This document shows, piece by piece, positions 13,501 through 26,020 of a stretch of DNA of 64,000 nucleotides (position 1 is the first letter of the stretch; each line of letters begins with the position of its first letter). A model generated the notes under the pieces. It saw only the letters and a list, made by a program, of their open reading frames with translations. It had not been told where the DNA came from and searched no databases. This DNA comes from Otis tarda (taxonomy: Eukaryota; Chordata; Aves; Otidiformes; Otididae): contig CM048552.1 in the NCBI GenBank assembly GCA_026413225.1, forward strand, positions 59,659,001 through 59,723,000. The letters run 5' to 3'. The position numbers were made by a program, and so were the translations under genes.

Positions 13501-16500
13501 AAAACCACATTTCTGGCACCTGGCAGCCTACAGGTCGCTGCTCGCCCTCTCCTCCATGTGCGGCACCAAGAGCAGCATGTCACTGTACCACCCGTGCGCT
13601 GGGACACAAGAGCGCGTACACTCAAGTACTGCTGCACCAGACGTTGGTTTTTGCGAGGTCATCAATGAACACAGATTGGGTAATTTGTCTCACTAGCTAG
13701 TGCCATATTTTGCACACAAATGAAATATGTTCAGAATTCCCAGCCAAAACAAAAACCAGCATTTGGGGAAGCGGAAAGTGAGGAGGTTGAAGGCCAAAGG
13801 GCAGGCGGGAGCTGCCAGAGGAGGTGAGCAATGGGAAGGTGTTTAACTGGAAGCACAGGGAGGATGCACAGAGGGCTTGGCAAGGAAGTCAAAGGGGACT
13901 ATCTCGGCAGAAAACGCTACACCAAGAGAAGACAGTAGCTGAAGACCCACGTCGTACAGGTTTGGCTCCTGACACTGAAAGACAGCACACGTTCAAGTCA
14001 CTCTTGGATGGAAGAAGGCGAAGGTCTGAGACAATCACAAGTAAGGAGAAGTGCCGAAAGTGAGCTGAAGCGACCAAAGTATAACTGGTTTCATTTTCAA
14101 ATACAACCATGCAAACGAAGCACCTCCCATCTGGGGTATGTGGTGAGAAGCCACCCCAAACCCGCTCATGTGGTTCATGAGGTCACCAAAAGCCCAGCAC
14201 AATTACATCCTTCTTTCAGAGCTACTTATTACTGTAACACACCACATCTTTTTTTCTCTTAGCTCCTAAGTACAAGTATTTTAAAAGGCCTACAACCATG
14301 CTGCTACTTTGACAGCTTTCGAGAACAAAAAACAAACAGGAGAAAGAGAGAGAGAGAAGGACGATCACCCACCTTACAAGCTTGTCTCCAAAACATAGGC
14401 TTAAAACACATAGCCCAGTTTCTGTCATGACATGCATTTGTGCTCTTACACGGATTTCTTTGGAGTACCATGGCATAGAAGTGGTGATGATTTACCTCAC
14501 AGAGTTACATTTTTATACAGAGGCTGTCCTCTTTCCATTTTTGAAGAGGAGGGTCTGCTGCTTCAGCAGCCAAAGGCTAAGCCATGTAAATGCAATGCCT
14601 GAAGTCCTGAATTAAAGATATTGGACAGACAGGACATTAGGTACCCAGGGGAGGCACCAAGTAAGACCCTCATGGTTGCAGATGAGAGCAGCAGTCAAGA
14701 TCAAACCAAAAGCCTTTGTGAGAGAAAAACAAAGCACTTGGAGGCAAGGATGAATATTCACTTCAAAACACAACCATTGTCTTAAAGGGAAGGGTTAAAT
14801 TCACATAATGAGCTCATTCTGCAAAAACCTTACATTGAGGTTTTTATTCAGGCAAACGCCTATTGATTTCAGCGGAAACTTCATGATCTGGTCAAGAGAC
14901 GGCTTATGAAGAGACTACAAGGTCTGATTTGAGAGCGTATCAATGACAGCATGTGTTGAGCTTATTTAACTCAGGAAGAGGAGCAAGCCTCCTCCCACAA
15001 GACTATAAGACTGGAACCCAAAAATCTATATGGGAAAAAGTGCTGCAAATGGAAAGGATAGGAAAAAAAAGTGGATAAATCATTTACGGCTACTTGGGAT
15101 ATGTGTAACTATTTCCCACTATTTCCAAAGGGCTGTGAAACCACTGGAGGGGGAAGCCACCTGGACAGGTAGGGCAAAACCAATGCTCAGAAAAGTATGG
15201 ACATACAAGCTGCAGCAGATCAACACATCTCCTAAGCTGCTGCTTCTTTTTCCAATAGGCATTTACCTCTGCTAAGCACAATACAGTGACATTTGGGTTC
15301 CCCAAAAAGAGTAAGGGGGAAGAGAGAAGTAGATTTCTTTATTATGGCTGACAAAGGGGGCAGAGGGAAGTTAGATTGGCAGTGACAACGTAAAATGCTG
15401 CAAAAATATACACAAATAGCTCCTTTTAAAAAAGAAAAATTATGTGCTTTGCTCATGGCCACAAAAAGCACTGCACTCAGCACATTTATGATCTGTGTGT
15501 TAGTTTTCCACGTCAAGATGACTGCCAGTGCCTTCCAGGGCTCTGAAAACTTAAACTCTCACTGGAACCCAGCTTCTTCTGCTGATTTATGTTTACATCA
15601 TCTAACCTCTGTGAACCTACACTGGTATCAATGACTAAACTGCTCTGAAATAGGTTTACAGCATTTCCAGAATGAGCAATGTGTGTAAATATTGGACTTA
15701 TGTTTCCAGAGTAGTCCAGCCAGAAAAACCCTGCATTCAAATGGCTGAAACTGGAAATAACATGCTATTTTTTTTAATAATGCATAGAATTTACCATCAC
15801 AATTTTCTAAATTCACAGAAATATATGTACTTCTATACACACTTCTATGTGTGCATGTGTATTTACTGTATCTTTACGTAAGAGCCTATGAGATGCCTAT
15901 GTCTACCCACACCTGCATCTTCAGAACGCCTGGAGTGTCCCCAGTCATCTCACACAAGAGCCAACTTGTGCCAAATACAAAAAAAAAAAGAAAAATAAAA
16001 TCAAATTACAACAGCCTTATCTTTCAGTGCAAAAAAAAAAAATCTGTTTGTAATCAGATTTCAAGCATATCTGCCTGTTGAATGGAAACCTATTTTAAAA
16101 AAAAAAAAAAAAAGTATTATCTAGCTCCTGCAATAGTTCTTGATCAAACAGTTGTCCTTGGTTCTGCAAGGCGGAAGAGTCTGCCAATGGCCAGAGCACG
16201 CTCCTGGGAGACAAGACCTCTGTGGTTCATCCAACTCATTGCCTGACTTCTGCCAAGCATGTCCTCTCTTTGTGCCCATCAAAAAAAACCACTTCACTGG
16301 CCCAGAGGACTTGCTCACAGAGCTGCAGTATAGCATATACCCTCAATTTTCCATACCTGGGTCCTTCTCTGTTAACCTCTAATTGACTTTTCCAACGGGG
16401 CGTGGCTGCACTTGTCTCCAAAGCCATCACATTTCACATCGGGATGGAGAGAGCAGTTGGTTATGTACCTTCCGCTCTTGCGCTATTTTGGTAATCTTGC

Positions 16501-19500
16501 TGGGACACTTATCTATCAAGCAGAGAGCACACCTTATATGGGAGCATCTACCAATGCATTCAAGTCTTCCAGCCTAGAAGAAGCAATTTGATCCCCACCC
16601 CACGGCATGAGCAGCCAGTAAATGTAACTCCTGTTCCAACAGCTGACAGACTAAAGCAGAAGTAACAGCACACCAGGCAATGGGATCCCCAGCAGGTGCT
16701 TGCCTCTGCCAGTTGTTGCACGAAGGGCAGGAATGTTTCCCTGGCCCCAGTCCACTGCCGGTGAGAAAATTCTTCCCATCACCCTCAAGAATGAAGAGTG
16801 CAGCACGGCTCTGGATGTTAAGCTGAAATAACTCATTTCAGCGTGGAGTATTAAGTTCTGTGCCTCTCAACATACAAGCAACCCCGCAGCATCTTGAAGC
16901 ATGGGGCCCAAGTCCGCTGCAAATTAAGTCAACAAGAGCATTCCTAGTGACATACCCAGGAGCTGGTTTGGACCACAAGCAACCACAAACGCTGTGGAGG
17001 TTGTGAGGCTAGAGGCTAGAGGAGTAGGTGGACATGTATGTGGTGGTCAGTCATGATCATCAAGGACCAAGCACTAACTCAATATACACAGACACCCTTC
17101 TATACCTACGTAAAGTGTGCTTTGCCTATTTTGACAACGGCAGTTCGGTTTCAGGCACTGATAACAAGCAAGTAAATGTAATATAGCATATTAAGTAGAA
17201 ATAAAACAATCTTTTCTTCAGATCCTCTCTTAGTAAATTTTTTCCTGCAAAATGGAAGGAGGCTAATTTTCACTTCATGTGGGAATCATAAAGGCATGCA
17301 GATTAACACTTTTATTCTATTTTCTTGCAAAAGTTGCCGTTTCTCATAAAATATATTAAACCCTAGGCTCCAAGTTGGAGAAGATGGTGCTGCTCAACGC
17401 TGTGAAAACAATAAGATTGTGCGTATGGCTGTGCAGCATCCCCTGCCCTGCTGGAGCTAAGTAAATTATAACCTTCACTTATTTCAGAGGAACAGTCCCA
17501 GCTGCAGAGAAATGATTCTTTCAAATGACAATATAAAATGATACAGTCAAGCTGCCTGACTTCATTCCCGGAGAGATTTTCTCTCGGGATGCAATCTGGT
17601 TCGAGTGGAGGGAGTTATCCGAACACTGCATCAGAATACAGAGGACAGAGCTGTCAGCAGCGGTTTCAACCGCTTGCAGAGAGGAATATATGTGGAAACA
17701 CTCACGTGCAATTATTAAAAAGGAAGAGAGTCACCCTAAATGTTCTTCTATGTCCCTGAAGGGCTCCCTGAATTAATAAATATTCACTCATTATGTTTCA
17801 GCTGTTGCCACTGCAGCAGGCTCCGAGGGCAGGATTTAAACTCAGGGCTGGGGGAGGAAGGAAGGGAGGCCCTTCACCACAAGAAAACTAAAATGTAATT
17901 TCCAGTGGATAGTATTTGGGCCCTGAGGAAGTCAAGGTGGTTGCTTCATCACTGCAATGTCCCGTAAGATATGGTCATCAAGCCTGGTCTCTACAGCTCA
18001 AGCCATCAAGAGCGCTCTGCGACTGAGTCAGGCCTCAGTATCACAGAAACGTCCTCATGTTTGGGTGCTGCAAAAACCTTCAGTCTAGCTGGGATGTCAC
18101 ATCCTGGGCTTTGCTTGAAGATAAGACCAAGGAGCTCAGAAAGTTAGTAACAGATAGAAATATTCATTGCAATTGGAGAAAATGCATGGAAGCAATGTAA
18201 TGTGGAGACTGTGGCTGAAGGAGGACAGACCCCAGCACCAGGCTAACCTGAAACAAGTTTCAAGGTGCTGGACAAAAGCTGCTCAGCAAGAAAGTCCGTC
18301 CACCTTGCAGTGAATCCCCCCACCAATCAGTTTGAAGAAATAAGTTCTGCTGCTGTTGCTGGGATTTTTTTGTTTGTTTTGTTCTGGGGGAGTTTTTTGG
18401 AGGAAGGGGTAAAGGACACTAAGGAAAAAGACATTCTCAGTAGCTGGTTGAGGGAGTCAACGAGATAGAGAAGAAAAAAATCACATTCTGAGATTTCTAT
18501 GCCCATGCCATTTTTACCCTCGGTGTAGACTACCTCTCCCCAATACACAGGTTTGCCCTGACTCTTCTATACCTCCACAAATACTGTGTCCATCCACCTC
18601 TGCCAGTAAGCAATCACCTGTCCCGCCAGCAGCAGCCACACTTCACCAGGCAGTGCAGCACACCAGAGGTATTTTAACCATCTTGAGGACCCAAGGATGC
18701 ACGTATTGCACAGACTGCTTCGAGCACATCCGCGGCTGGGGTGTGCAGGTTAGGAGGCACAAGGGAAGGGAAGCAGCACTAGCTGCCTCGCACAGTGGAA
18801 GGTGATGCTGTATCTAGGGGTACTACTGGGGACAAAGCAATGGTCTCCCCTGCCCCTATGCACCACCACATTGTGACACCCTGGTGTCACAGCCCACAGG
18901 CTGGCTAGTGCTCACGGAGGGCAACACTGGCAAGACAGGCTGATGGCAGAGAAGAACACAAGTCAAATAGCTGATCACATCTCGCTCACATATACACATC
19001 CATCAAACTGCTTTTTGAGCCAAGAACCTCGTTCCAGCCAAGGCGTTTGCTCTTGCAAAAGCATGAGGATAACTGCAAAACAACAAAGCAACTGTGTTAC
19101 AGGTATTTACTAAGACCTTCACTGACATCCACATAAAACATTTTGCAGTATCACAGAGGAATGAAGGAAAAAAAACTCCCACACCATCAGCCTGTATTTA
19201 TGGAAGCCTCTCAGAAGCACAGCTGGCTTCTAGTTTCCAGTACAAGACATGAACCAGCACCCCAGGGACTGGAGAATAAAACCAGGGTAAACCTACTTGT
19301 TTGGCACACGTGAGAAGGTAGATGCTACCCGCTCCAAATCAGAAGCCTACAAACTACATGCCAATCTTGTGTTACCCTGTTGGAAATTACTAACTGGGGT
19401 GGGGCCAAGGAGAACTCACTCATCGCTTAACTTTCACCTGCTGCGAAGTCCCAGAAACAGGGGATGTGACCTTGACAGGTTGCAAGCACACAGGAATGAC

Positions 19501-22500
19501 AGAAGGGGCCACAGGGCACATATTATCAGCAAACACACCTGAAAAGTAAGGTAGTTTGAAAAGAGAATAGCAAGTCTCTGCTGGCACCCTGGTCACAACC
19601 CTCAAAAGCCCTACCTTCTGTGCTTAGATGAGCAGATAGAGGACCTTTTAGGTTTTTTGCCATGTGAGTATAGCAGGAGAAAAAAGCAGCAAAGCTTCCC
19701 TTGTCAGGCCATTCAAACAAGGCAGGCAGCAAGAATTAACCCATGAGAGCCGTGCAAACAGGTTGAGAAGGGTCTGTTGAGGCTGGAAGTGTACTCAAGC
19801 ACCAAAGCAATGGATCAGCAGGGTGTCCCCTCAGTCAAGAAATAAGACATCTAACATCACTTCCTTTTCCGCTTTCCCAGAACCTTTGAAAAATGGCATA
19901 AAATGAAGAAAAATACCATTGCCAAAGTGACTGCAATTTTAAGCTGCTTGCATGACAGAAGAAAGTACAATAAGTTTAAGTGTGACTTCCAGCCAGAGCC
20001 AGTTCCCACTGGCATAACCAACATCAAGAAAGAAATCCAGGTCCTTTCTCACACTGCCTCAAGTGCAAACCAGCTTATTTTACCCTAGCACACAGGAATG
20101 CTAAGCAGGTCCACTTAAGAATGTATTATTTGCTCTTGGACATATTCTCCTGTAGTCCTGGAAGGCAAATAACATTTGCTTTCTGCAACACATCAAACTG
20201 AATACTCGCATTTGATTAGGTAGTTATGTGAGGTATCCTCGGGCTTTCTCTGCTCCTCTGCATTTTAATTTTCTCCTTTTAATTTCTGGCTGATAGTATT
20301 TTCACCCCAAGAGTATTTCTACACACCTATGCTAATTCCAACACCGCAAGCAGCTGCCCATTCTTCTTCACTCTCCTGGTCTTCCTACACTTTGTCTCAC
20401 AGCTGCTATCGCTATGTGAAAAGCATGCTCAATTTGCCATCTTCAGATAACTGGGTATTACACACCTCACTCCTGCTTCATCCAGGCCACTTGTGAATGC
20501 ATAGAAAACTTAACAGAGACAGCACCGATATTCTTTCACACTATACAGCCACGTTTCAAGATTTTTCATAGCTTGAGCCTAGATCTGCTCAAACTATGTA
20601 ATCAACCTATTAGTGTCATATGAAAACCAAGTTTTTAATCTTATTTTTCTGCAGAATGAAAAATATTATAATGCTAAGCTTGAAATAAAATTATGATTTG
20701 TACTTTAATTTTTTAAGTATGTGAGTATTTTTCCAGATTTTGCTTTAAGCCCCGGCTGGTGCCTGCAATCCCTTGAAGCATTCTTACACTACATCATATG
20801 AAAATAAACTGCATTTATCCCCTGTAGAGTCAATCTGCGCACCAATAATAAACACCCTAAGCCTGCCTCTTTTAGTATGTGAAACTCTGACCTCAGACGT
20901 ATATGCAAGGTTACCGCTGACTTTAATGAAGACAGGAAAGTATATTTAACAGCAAAGTCAGGAATATGGTCTAGTTTTCCTCAATATTTCATATAACCAC
21001 TCCATTCCTAAGGGCCTTTTTACTCAGGCCTCTGTAATGAGCTTTTGTGAGCTACACCTCCCAGGAAACCCCTTTTCCCCCTTGACTCCAAATTTCAGAA
21101 ACCTTAATTTAACTCGGAATATCAATAGCAACTCCAGAGACCATTTTTAATCCCACGTATTCTTGTGATGCTGCTTTGTAACACATTGCTCTTTCACAGC
21201 CTCTGCTCATCATCCATTTGCCGCAGCACGCTGAAAACAACACCGGCCAGGCATTCAGCTCCCATGGGCTCAGAAACATAAGGAAAAGCTTCAGGCCACA
21301 TGCCAAAGCCATAGGTAAAGCAGGGATTTAGGGCAGTAGCGCATGATTCTGCTCTTAAAAGACAACTAAAAATCTGGGCTCAGGTGATGTACCCGTCTCG
21401 CAGGCCCAGCTCACCAGATGGGGCTTGCCTAGACAGGACCTTGCCACCAGCCGGCAGACATTTGCTGGTATAGTTCCTAATGCATGGAAATAACTTCACA
21501 AATGCTGCATTTTGAGAAAGAAGAAAGCAAACAAACTAGAACATTCAGCCTGATGGAGTGAAGTCACTTTCCAAAAGAAGCTCCTGCAAAAGCGGCACTG
21601 CTAGCTTTACATTCTTTCATAAACCAAATACATATTACTATGTATTCCTACAAATCCAAACCCTAACCCTAGCTGAGGTTTAGGACTCACTGAGTCCAAT
21701 TCTACCTGTGTGTTGAATAACCCACGTAAACAACGAAGCCCAACACAAACCAAGGAGGAGTAACACAACGCAGAGGTCTTGAAGGCGTTAAGGCCGGGGC
21801 CCATGAGGGCAGAGATCACTGCTGTGGGACGGCAGCCCCCGCAGTGGGGTCCACCTCCCTGCCAGCACCCATGGCAGGATGAGGCTACAGTCATTGAGGG
21901 GAAACTGCCGTGCATCCTCCCCTCTCCTTGCTTCTGAGAGGCCTGATCTGTGGCACAAACCCTTAAAGTTCTCCAGCCACCCACTTTCTGCCTCCTCTTC
22001 GTGCTTGCTGCAGTCACCCGGGGAGGCTGGGCAGGGCTCAGGGCAATTCTCCCAGACAGCAGCTTCAGTCCCTGGCCCTCTTCCAAGCTCACCAGGAGCA
22101 CAGCCTCTCAGGGCATCCACCCATGTCCTACTCCTTCTCTGGCCCCCCAAAAGCATTCCCCTCCTTCCATAACACGGGAATAACAAAGCTTCTCTGGCTC
22201 ACAGGGCAATGGCAAGGAGGCAAAATGGGTTCCCCACAGTGGCAGGGACATGAGGAAGCCCCAAGATACGTCCCAGTCCCAGGCACAGGCAGCCACACAC
22301 AGGTTCAGCTCTTGGGTGCAAGGGCAGCACTCGCCCTTGGAGGGATTTCAGGTTTTGCAAATGCCTGCTGCTGAGAAAGCATTTCTATTGTGCAGAGGGG
22401 TGGGAGGGTGAGTAAGAGCCCTTCATCACCCAACGTGGCTTTGCACTGCTTCCCTGTTTTCCAGGTGGAAAGCCAACTAGAGATAAACTGGGCTTCATTA

Positions 22501-23910
22501 CACTCTAAGTTATGATAGTGATGTCACAGAAAAAGAAATGGTTTTTGTTTCCTCCAGCTCCCCGCTGTAGTTTCCATTAGGCACAGAAAAAGTCAGATAG
22601 CACAGCCTTTTTCAACTCAAATGCTCCTGCTGTGCCCTCACCAGGACAACTCCCCAGGGAAAAGTTTTCCTATTGCCAGTGACTAATAATGAAAGAGTGA
22701 ACACCATACTACTCCATTTTCAGGTGTTCAGCCAGATGGTTACCTGAAAATAAAAAGCAAATGACATTAAAAACTCCACCATCTTTTTCCAAAATGCTTG
22801 CGACCTCTGCATCGGATTTTTGCACGTGCTCTTCGAGATGAAGGTTATTTGAAAGACTTACATTCCAGGAACAGTCGCAAAGAGTGCAGGTTATCCATGG
22901 TGCTGCTTGCACGGGTTAAAAATAGCAGCTGATAACACGATACAACACTTCCGCCCAGTTCTCAAAAACCAGAAGTGACAGGCAAGGTGAGAAAAGATTA
23001 GGAAAGTGCAACTGGATTTCACATTTTATTTCATTAGGAAAACTAAATCCAAATTTTACATTCAAATCCTAGGAACCATCCGGAACGCCGGACCATCATG
23101 ATAGCCTCAAGGCCACTTGAACCTAACATGGCTGTTGCCTCAAACTCCCCTTGCATAAAGGAGCTTCCACAAAAGCTGCTGCCCTGTTAAGCTGTGAGTA
23201 AGCTAATGCACAGACAGGGCTGGTAACTGATAGGTGTTAAAGGAGTTGAGCCCCTTGTTCATCCTTCTAAGAGCAAGCACATTGATGTCATGCTGCTTCA
23301 ATGCAGCACTGAGAGCAGGCGAACGGTGCAGCCACCCCATGCTGCTATGGGGCGAGCACTGTGTCCACTGAAGCACAAATTGTCTCACCCATGGACTGGG
23401 ACACATACTCCCCCTCCACAGCGGGTGAAGCAGATGAGATGACAAAAAAAAAGGTCACTTAAACTAAATAACAATTCACTATTCAGCTACTTAGACATTC
23501 TTTTCACCAGGTCAGAGCCTCCGACAACAGTCTCAGTGATTGCATTTCAACTCCAAATGCAGCCGTGTGCAGAAAACAGTGCTGGAGCTCCCTGCACTGA
23601 AACCAGGTGGATGTCCTCGGTGCACCTACCATACAAACCTGCTTATTTTCATTGCCAAAAAATGTGGATAGAAAATAAATTTCCAGCACCAAGCATCTCT
23701 CCTGGCTTCAGGGTAGTGACTAATGCAAGCCACGCAAAGCAGGACAAACTTTGAAAACAACAGTTTAACTCTCTTTCAAATAAATGATCACACCAGGGAC
23801 AATTCAAAACCATACAAGGGGTGTAAACCAGCCAGATTTCAGGAAAGAACTCACTTGGCATTTGGCAGTCTGCTGGACTGAACAGCAGCCATGCTAGGAT
23901 GGCTCTTGGT
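10546..23910. other. Intronic DNA without a recognised gene
   Basis: No gene was recognised. The stretch includes a CpG-retaining AT-rich segment (11186-11339), a palindrome next to a TAAT-rich cluster (12581-12670), and a block with a near-perfect inverted repeat (17450-17830). Frames at 12125-12604 and 21607-22101 (159 and 164 codons) are compositionally odd and unlike any known family. Confidence 0.6.
16097..16113. repeat. A17 homopolymer
   Basis: A run of 17 A. A second A-rich run lies shortly before it, at about 16030-16042. No retroposon body is recognised next to either. Confidence 0.9.
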
Positions 23911-24083
23911 CTTCAAATCTCATCCCACCCCATCTTGTGCTGGCCTTTGGCATGTCATTTGGTTTGCTTTCCTGCGCTTTTCCATCTATAAAATGGGAAT
24001 AATCACATTTAATTTCCTTACAGAGCTGTTATTAGGGTTAATTAGCTAATGCTTATACACTGCTTTGAAAAATGTAGGAGTGC
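23911..24083 (+). mobile_element. MIR-type SINE relic
   Basis: The centre reads TCCATCTATAAAATGGGAAT and continues AATCACATTTAATTTCCTTA then CAGAGCTGTTATTAGGGTTA. This follows the MIR order: tcatctgtaaaatggggataata, then acctacctcatagggttgtt, then ttaaatgagttaa. The left part (TTCAAATCTCATCCCACC) resembles the tRNA-derived B-box part, and TTATACACTGCTTTGAAAAA matches the aaagcgcttaga region. MIR-type copies in birds date from early amniotes, so this is an old fixed insertion. It lies in intron 1, antisense to ABTB3. Confidence 0.8.
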
Positions 24084-25945
24084 CATCTCTCTCCTCTCTC
24101 ACTTTCTCTCTATATAAATATATGATGTTCTATTATCATAACCATCTGTGCCACTGGGAAGTTTTAATTGCTGAGCTAGCTCTTGGGAAAGACCTGCCAT
24201 TCTATAATATATAGGTCAGAGGACTGAACTGTGAAGGTAACGATAACATGTTCAATGGGGAATGCAATGAGACATGAGATAATGCTAAATTCAGTGCTAG
24301 CAGGGAGGTGTTTACTAAAAACCTAGAAGAAAAATGTTGGTGGCCTTTCTGCATGAACCAAATACTAAGGAAGGGACTTACAATCTCTCTTCAGGAAAAG
24401 AAATTTATCTTCAATTAAAAAATTTGAGAAAACAGTGGCCTGCATTTCAAAATGCAAAGAATGGGCTACCCTAAAGGCTAACCTGGAAGAAATACATGTG
24501 AAAGCAATTCCACTGCAAGGGAGAAACACATGGGTCAAAATAAATGGCTCCTCTGGCTCTTGGCATGAAGCAAGCTCATTTCTTAAATGAGAAAAGAAAC
24601 AAGAGAGGAAACAGAAAAGAAGTTATGAAGTCTGAATATACGCTGGAGGTAAAATATTACAAGGCATAAAGTTAAGAGGACAAACAGCAGGGTTTTTGTT
24701 TTGCCTTTAGCTTGAAAGAGTAATGGGAAACAAGTATATGTTTTTATAAATATAACCAAGGAAAATACAGGGGAGAGAATGGCTCTATTGTTGTACAAGG
24801 CAGGGGATCACATAACAAGAATCCAGACGGATGAAGCACTCAATAGTTATTTCCCTATGTATTCTGTGCAAAGGACACTGAAGTATTAAATAGGAGATAA
24901 AATTCATGATCTAGATAAGCCTGGAGGAAAAAAAAATGAAGAAGAAATGTGAAAGTGTATCCATTTAATCAATGTGCCAAATTCTTTCTATAGCAAACAT
25001 CTACTGAAGTCAACAGAGTTAAACAAGGGATAAATTTAGCCTACGTTTTATAACTCAATAACACCAAACGACAGGCACAGAAGGGACCTAAAGAAACCAA
25101 ATATACACTGAGACCGTAAAACTGCTGTTGAGCAGTCTTGAAGCTCATATGGAACTACGAAGATATGAGCAGTTTGGAGATAAACAGTTTGTAAAAAAGA
25201 GGTACGACATGGGGATAGGGTAAGACGTAAAGTTAGGAAATTCCAATCAACTGCTTTATTAGAAGAAATAAAATACACAACATAAAACAGCATGACAAGT
25301 AAAAGAAAGGCTCAATAAAGAATGATTCTGCCCAGAGAAACCTGAACGTCTTCCAAACATTAAAGTATCTCGAAGGGAATAACTCCTAAATTAATTAATT
25401 GCTCCTTACTACTTATTCCTATGGGATTACAAACATACACAAAAGAACATGCTTTCAGCAATAACCCCACAGAACCAGAGATAATGGGAAAGTCCTAGGT
25501 CACAGTCTACACTCATCTACACTGTTGTAAATCTGGACAGCATACACTGGCTGCCACGGATGTAGCTCAGCAGAGCTGGAAGCCAAGGCTGGACCACCCT
25601 GGGACCTAATCCCTTCACAGTGTGAACTAATGCTCTTAGGAAAGGTGCTAACTTAGCACACAGCGATAACAACGTTCTCTGCTCGTCCTGGAAAGTGAAC
25701 CGCCACTCATGCCAGAGGAACCATAAATCACCGAGCGTGGTCAGACCTCAGGGTGCCATATGGAGGAGCTGGTTATGAAGACTGATACAGATGAATTCAA
25801 AACTGAATTCAGATCATGGACTCTCTCCACTGGAGACCAGCATTACCACTGGGAGCAGGCCTGGAGATCTTCAGTCACCTACATGAATCACAGATCCACA
25901 TCTTCTGCTGGCTGCTTACTGTGAGCTTAAATAACCCAGATGTAT

Positions 25946-25985
25946 CAGAAATGTGGGTAAATTATTAGAAATGTGGGTAAATGTG
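25946..25985. repeat. 20-bp tandem duplication
   Basis: The word AGAAATGTGGGTAAAT occurs twice with a 20-base period. The two copies are almost identical, so the duplication looks fairly recent. Confidence 0.85.
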
Positions 25986-26002
25986 GCAATTTAGAACAAA
26001 AG

Positions 26003-26020
26003 TGTGTGTGTACACACACA
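26003..26020. repeat. Perfect (TG)4TA(CA)4 palindrome
   Basis: Eighteen bases form a perfect inverted repeat of TG against CA dinucleotides, followed by ATATATATT. It is an alternating purine-pyrimidine block that can form a hairpin or Z-DNA. Confidence 0.9.

Noticed and set aside
21658-21673. CCCTAACCCTA, a telomere-like word
   Set aside because: Fewer than two full units, which is expected by chance in 64 kb.
21607-22186. Overlapping minus-strand frames of 164 and 132 codons
   Set aside because: They are rich in Ser, Gly and Cys with no family similarity. Both frames are open over the same DNA, which points to composition.
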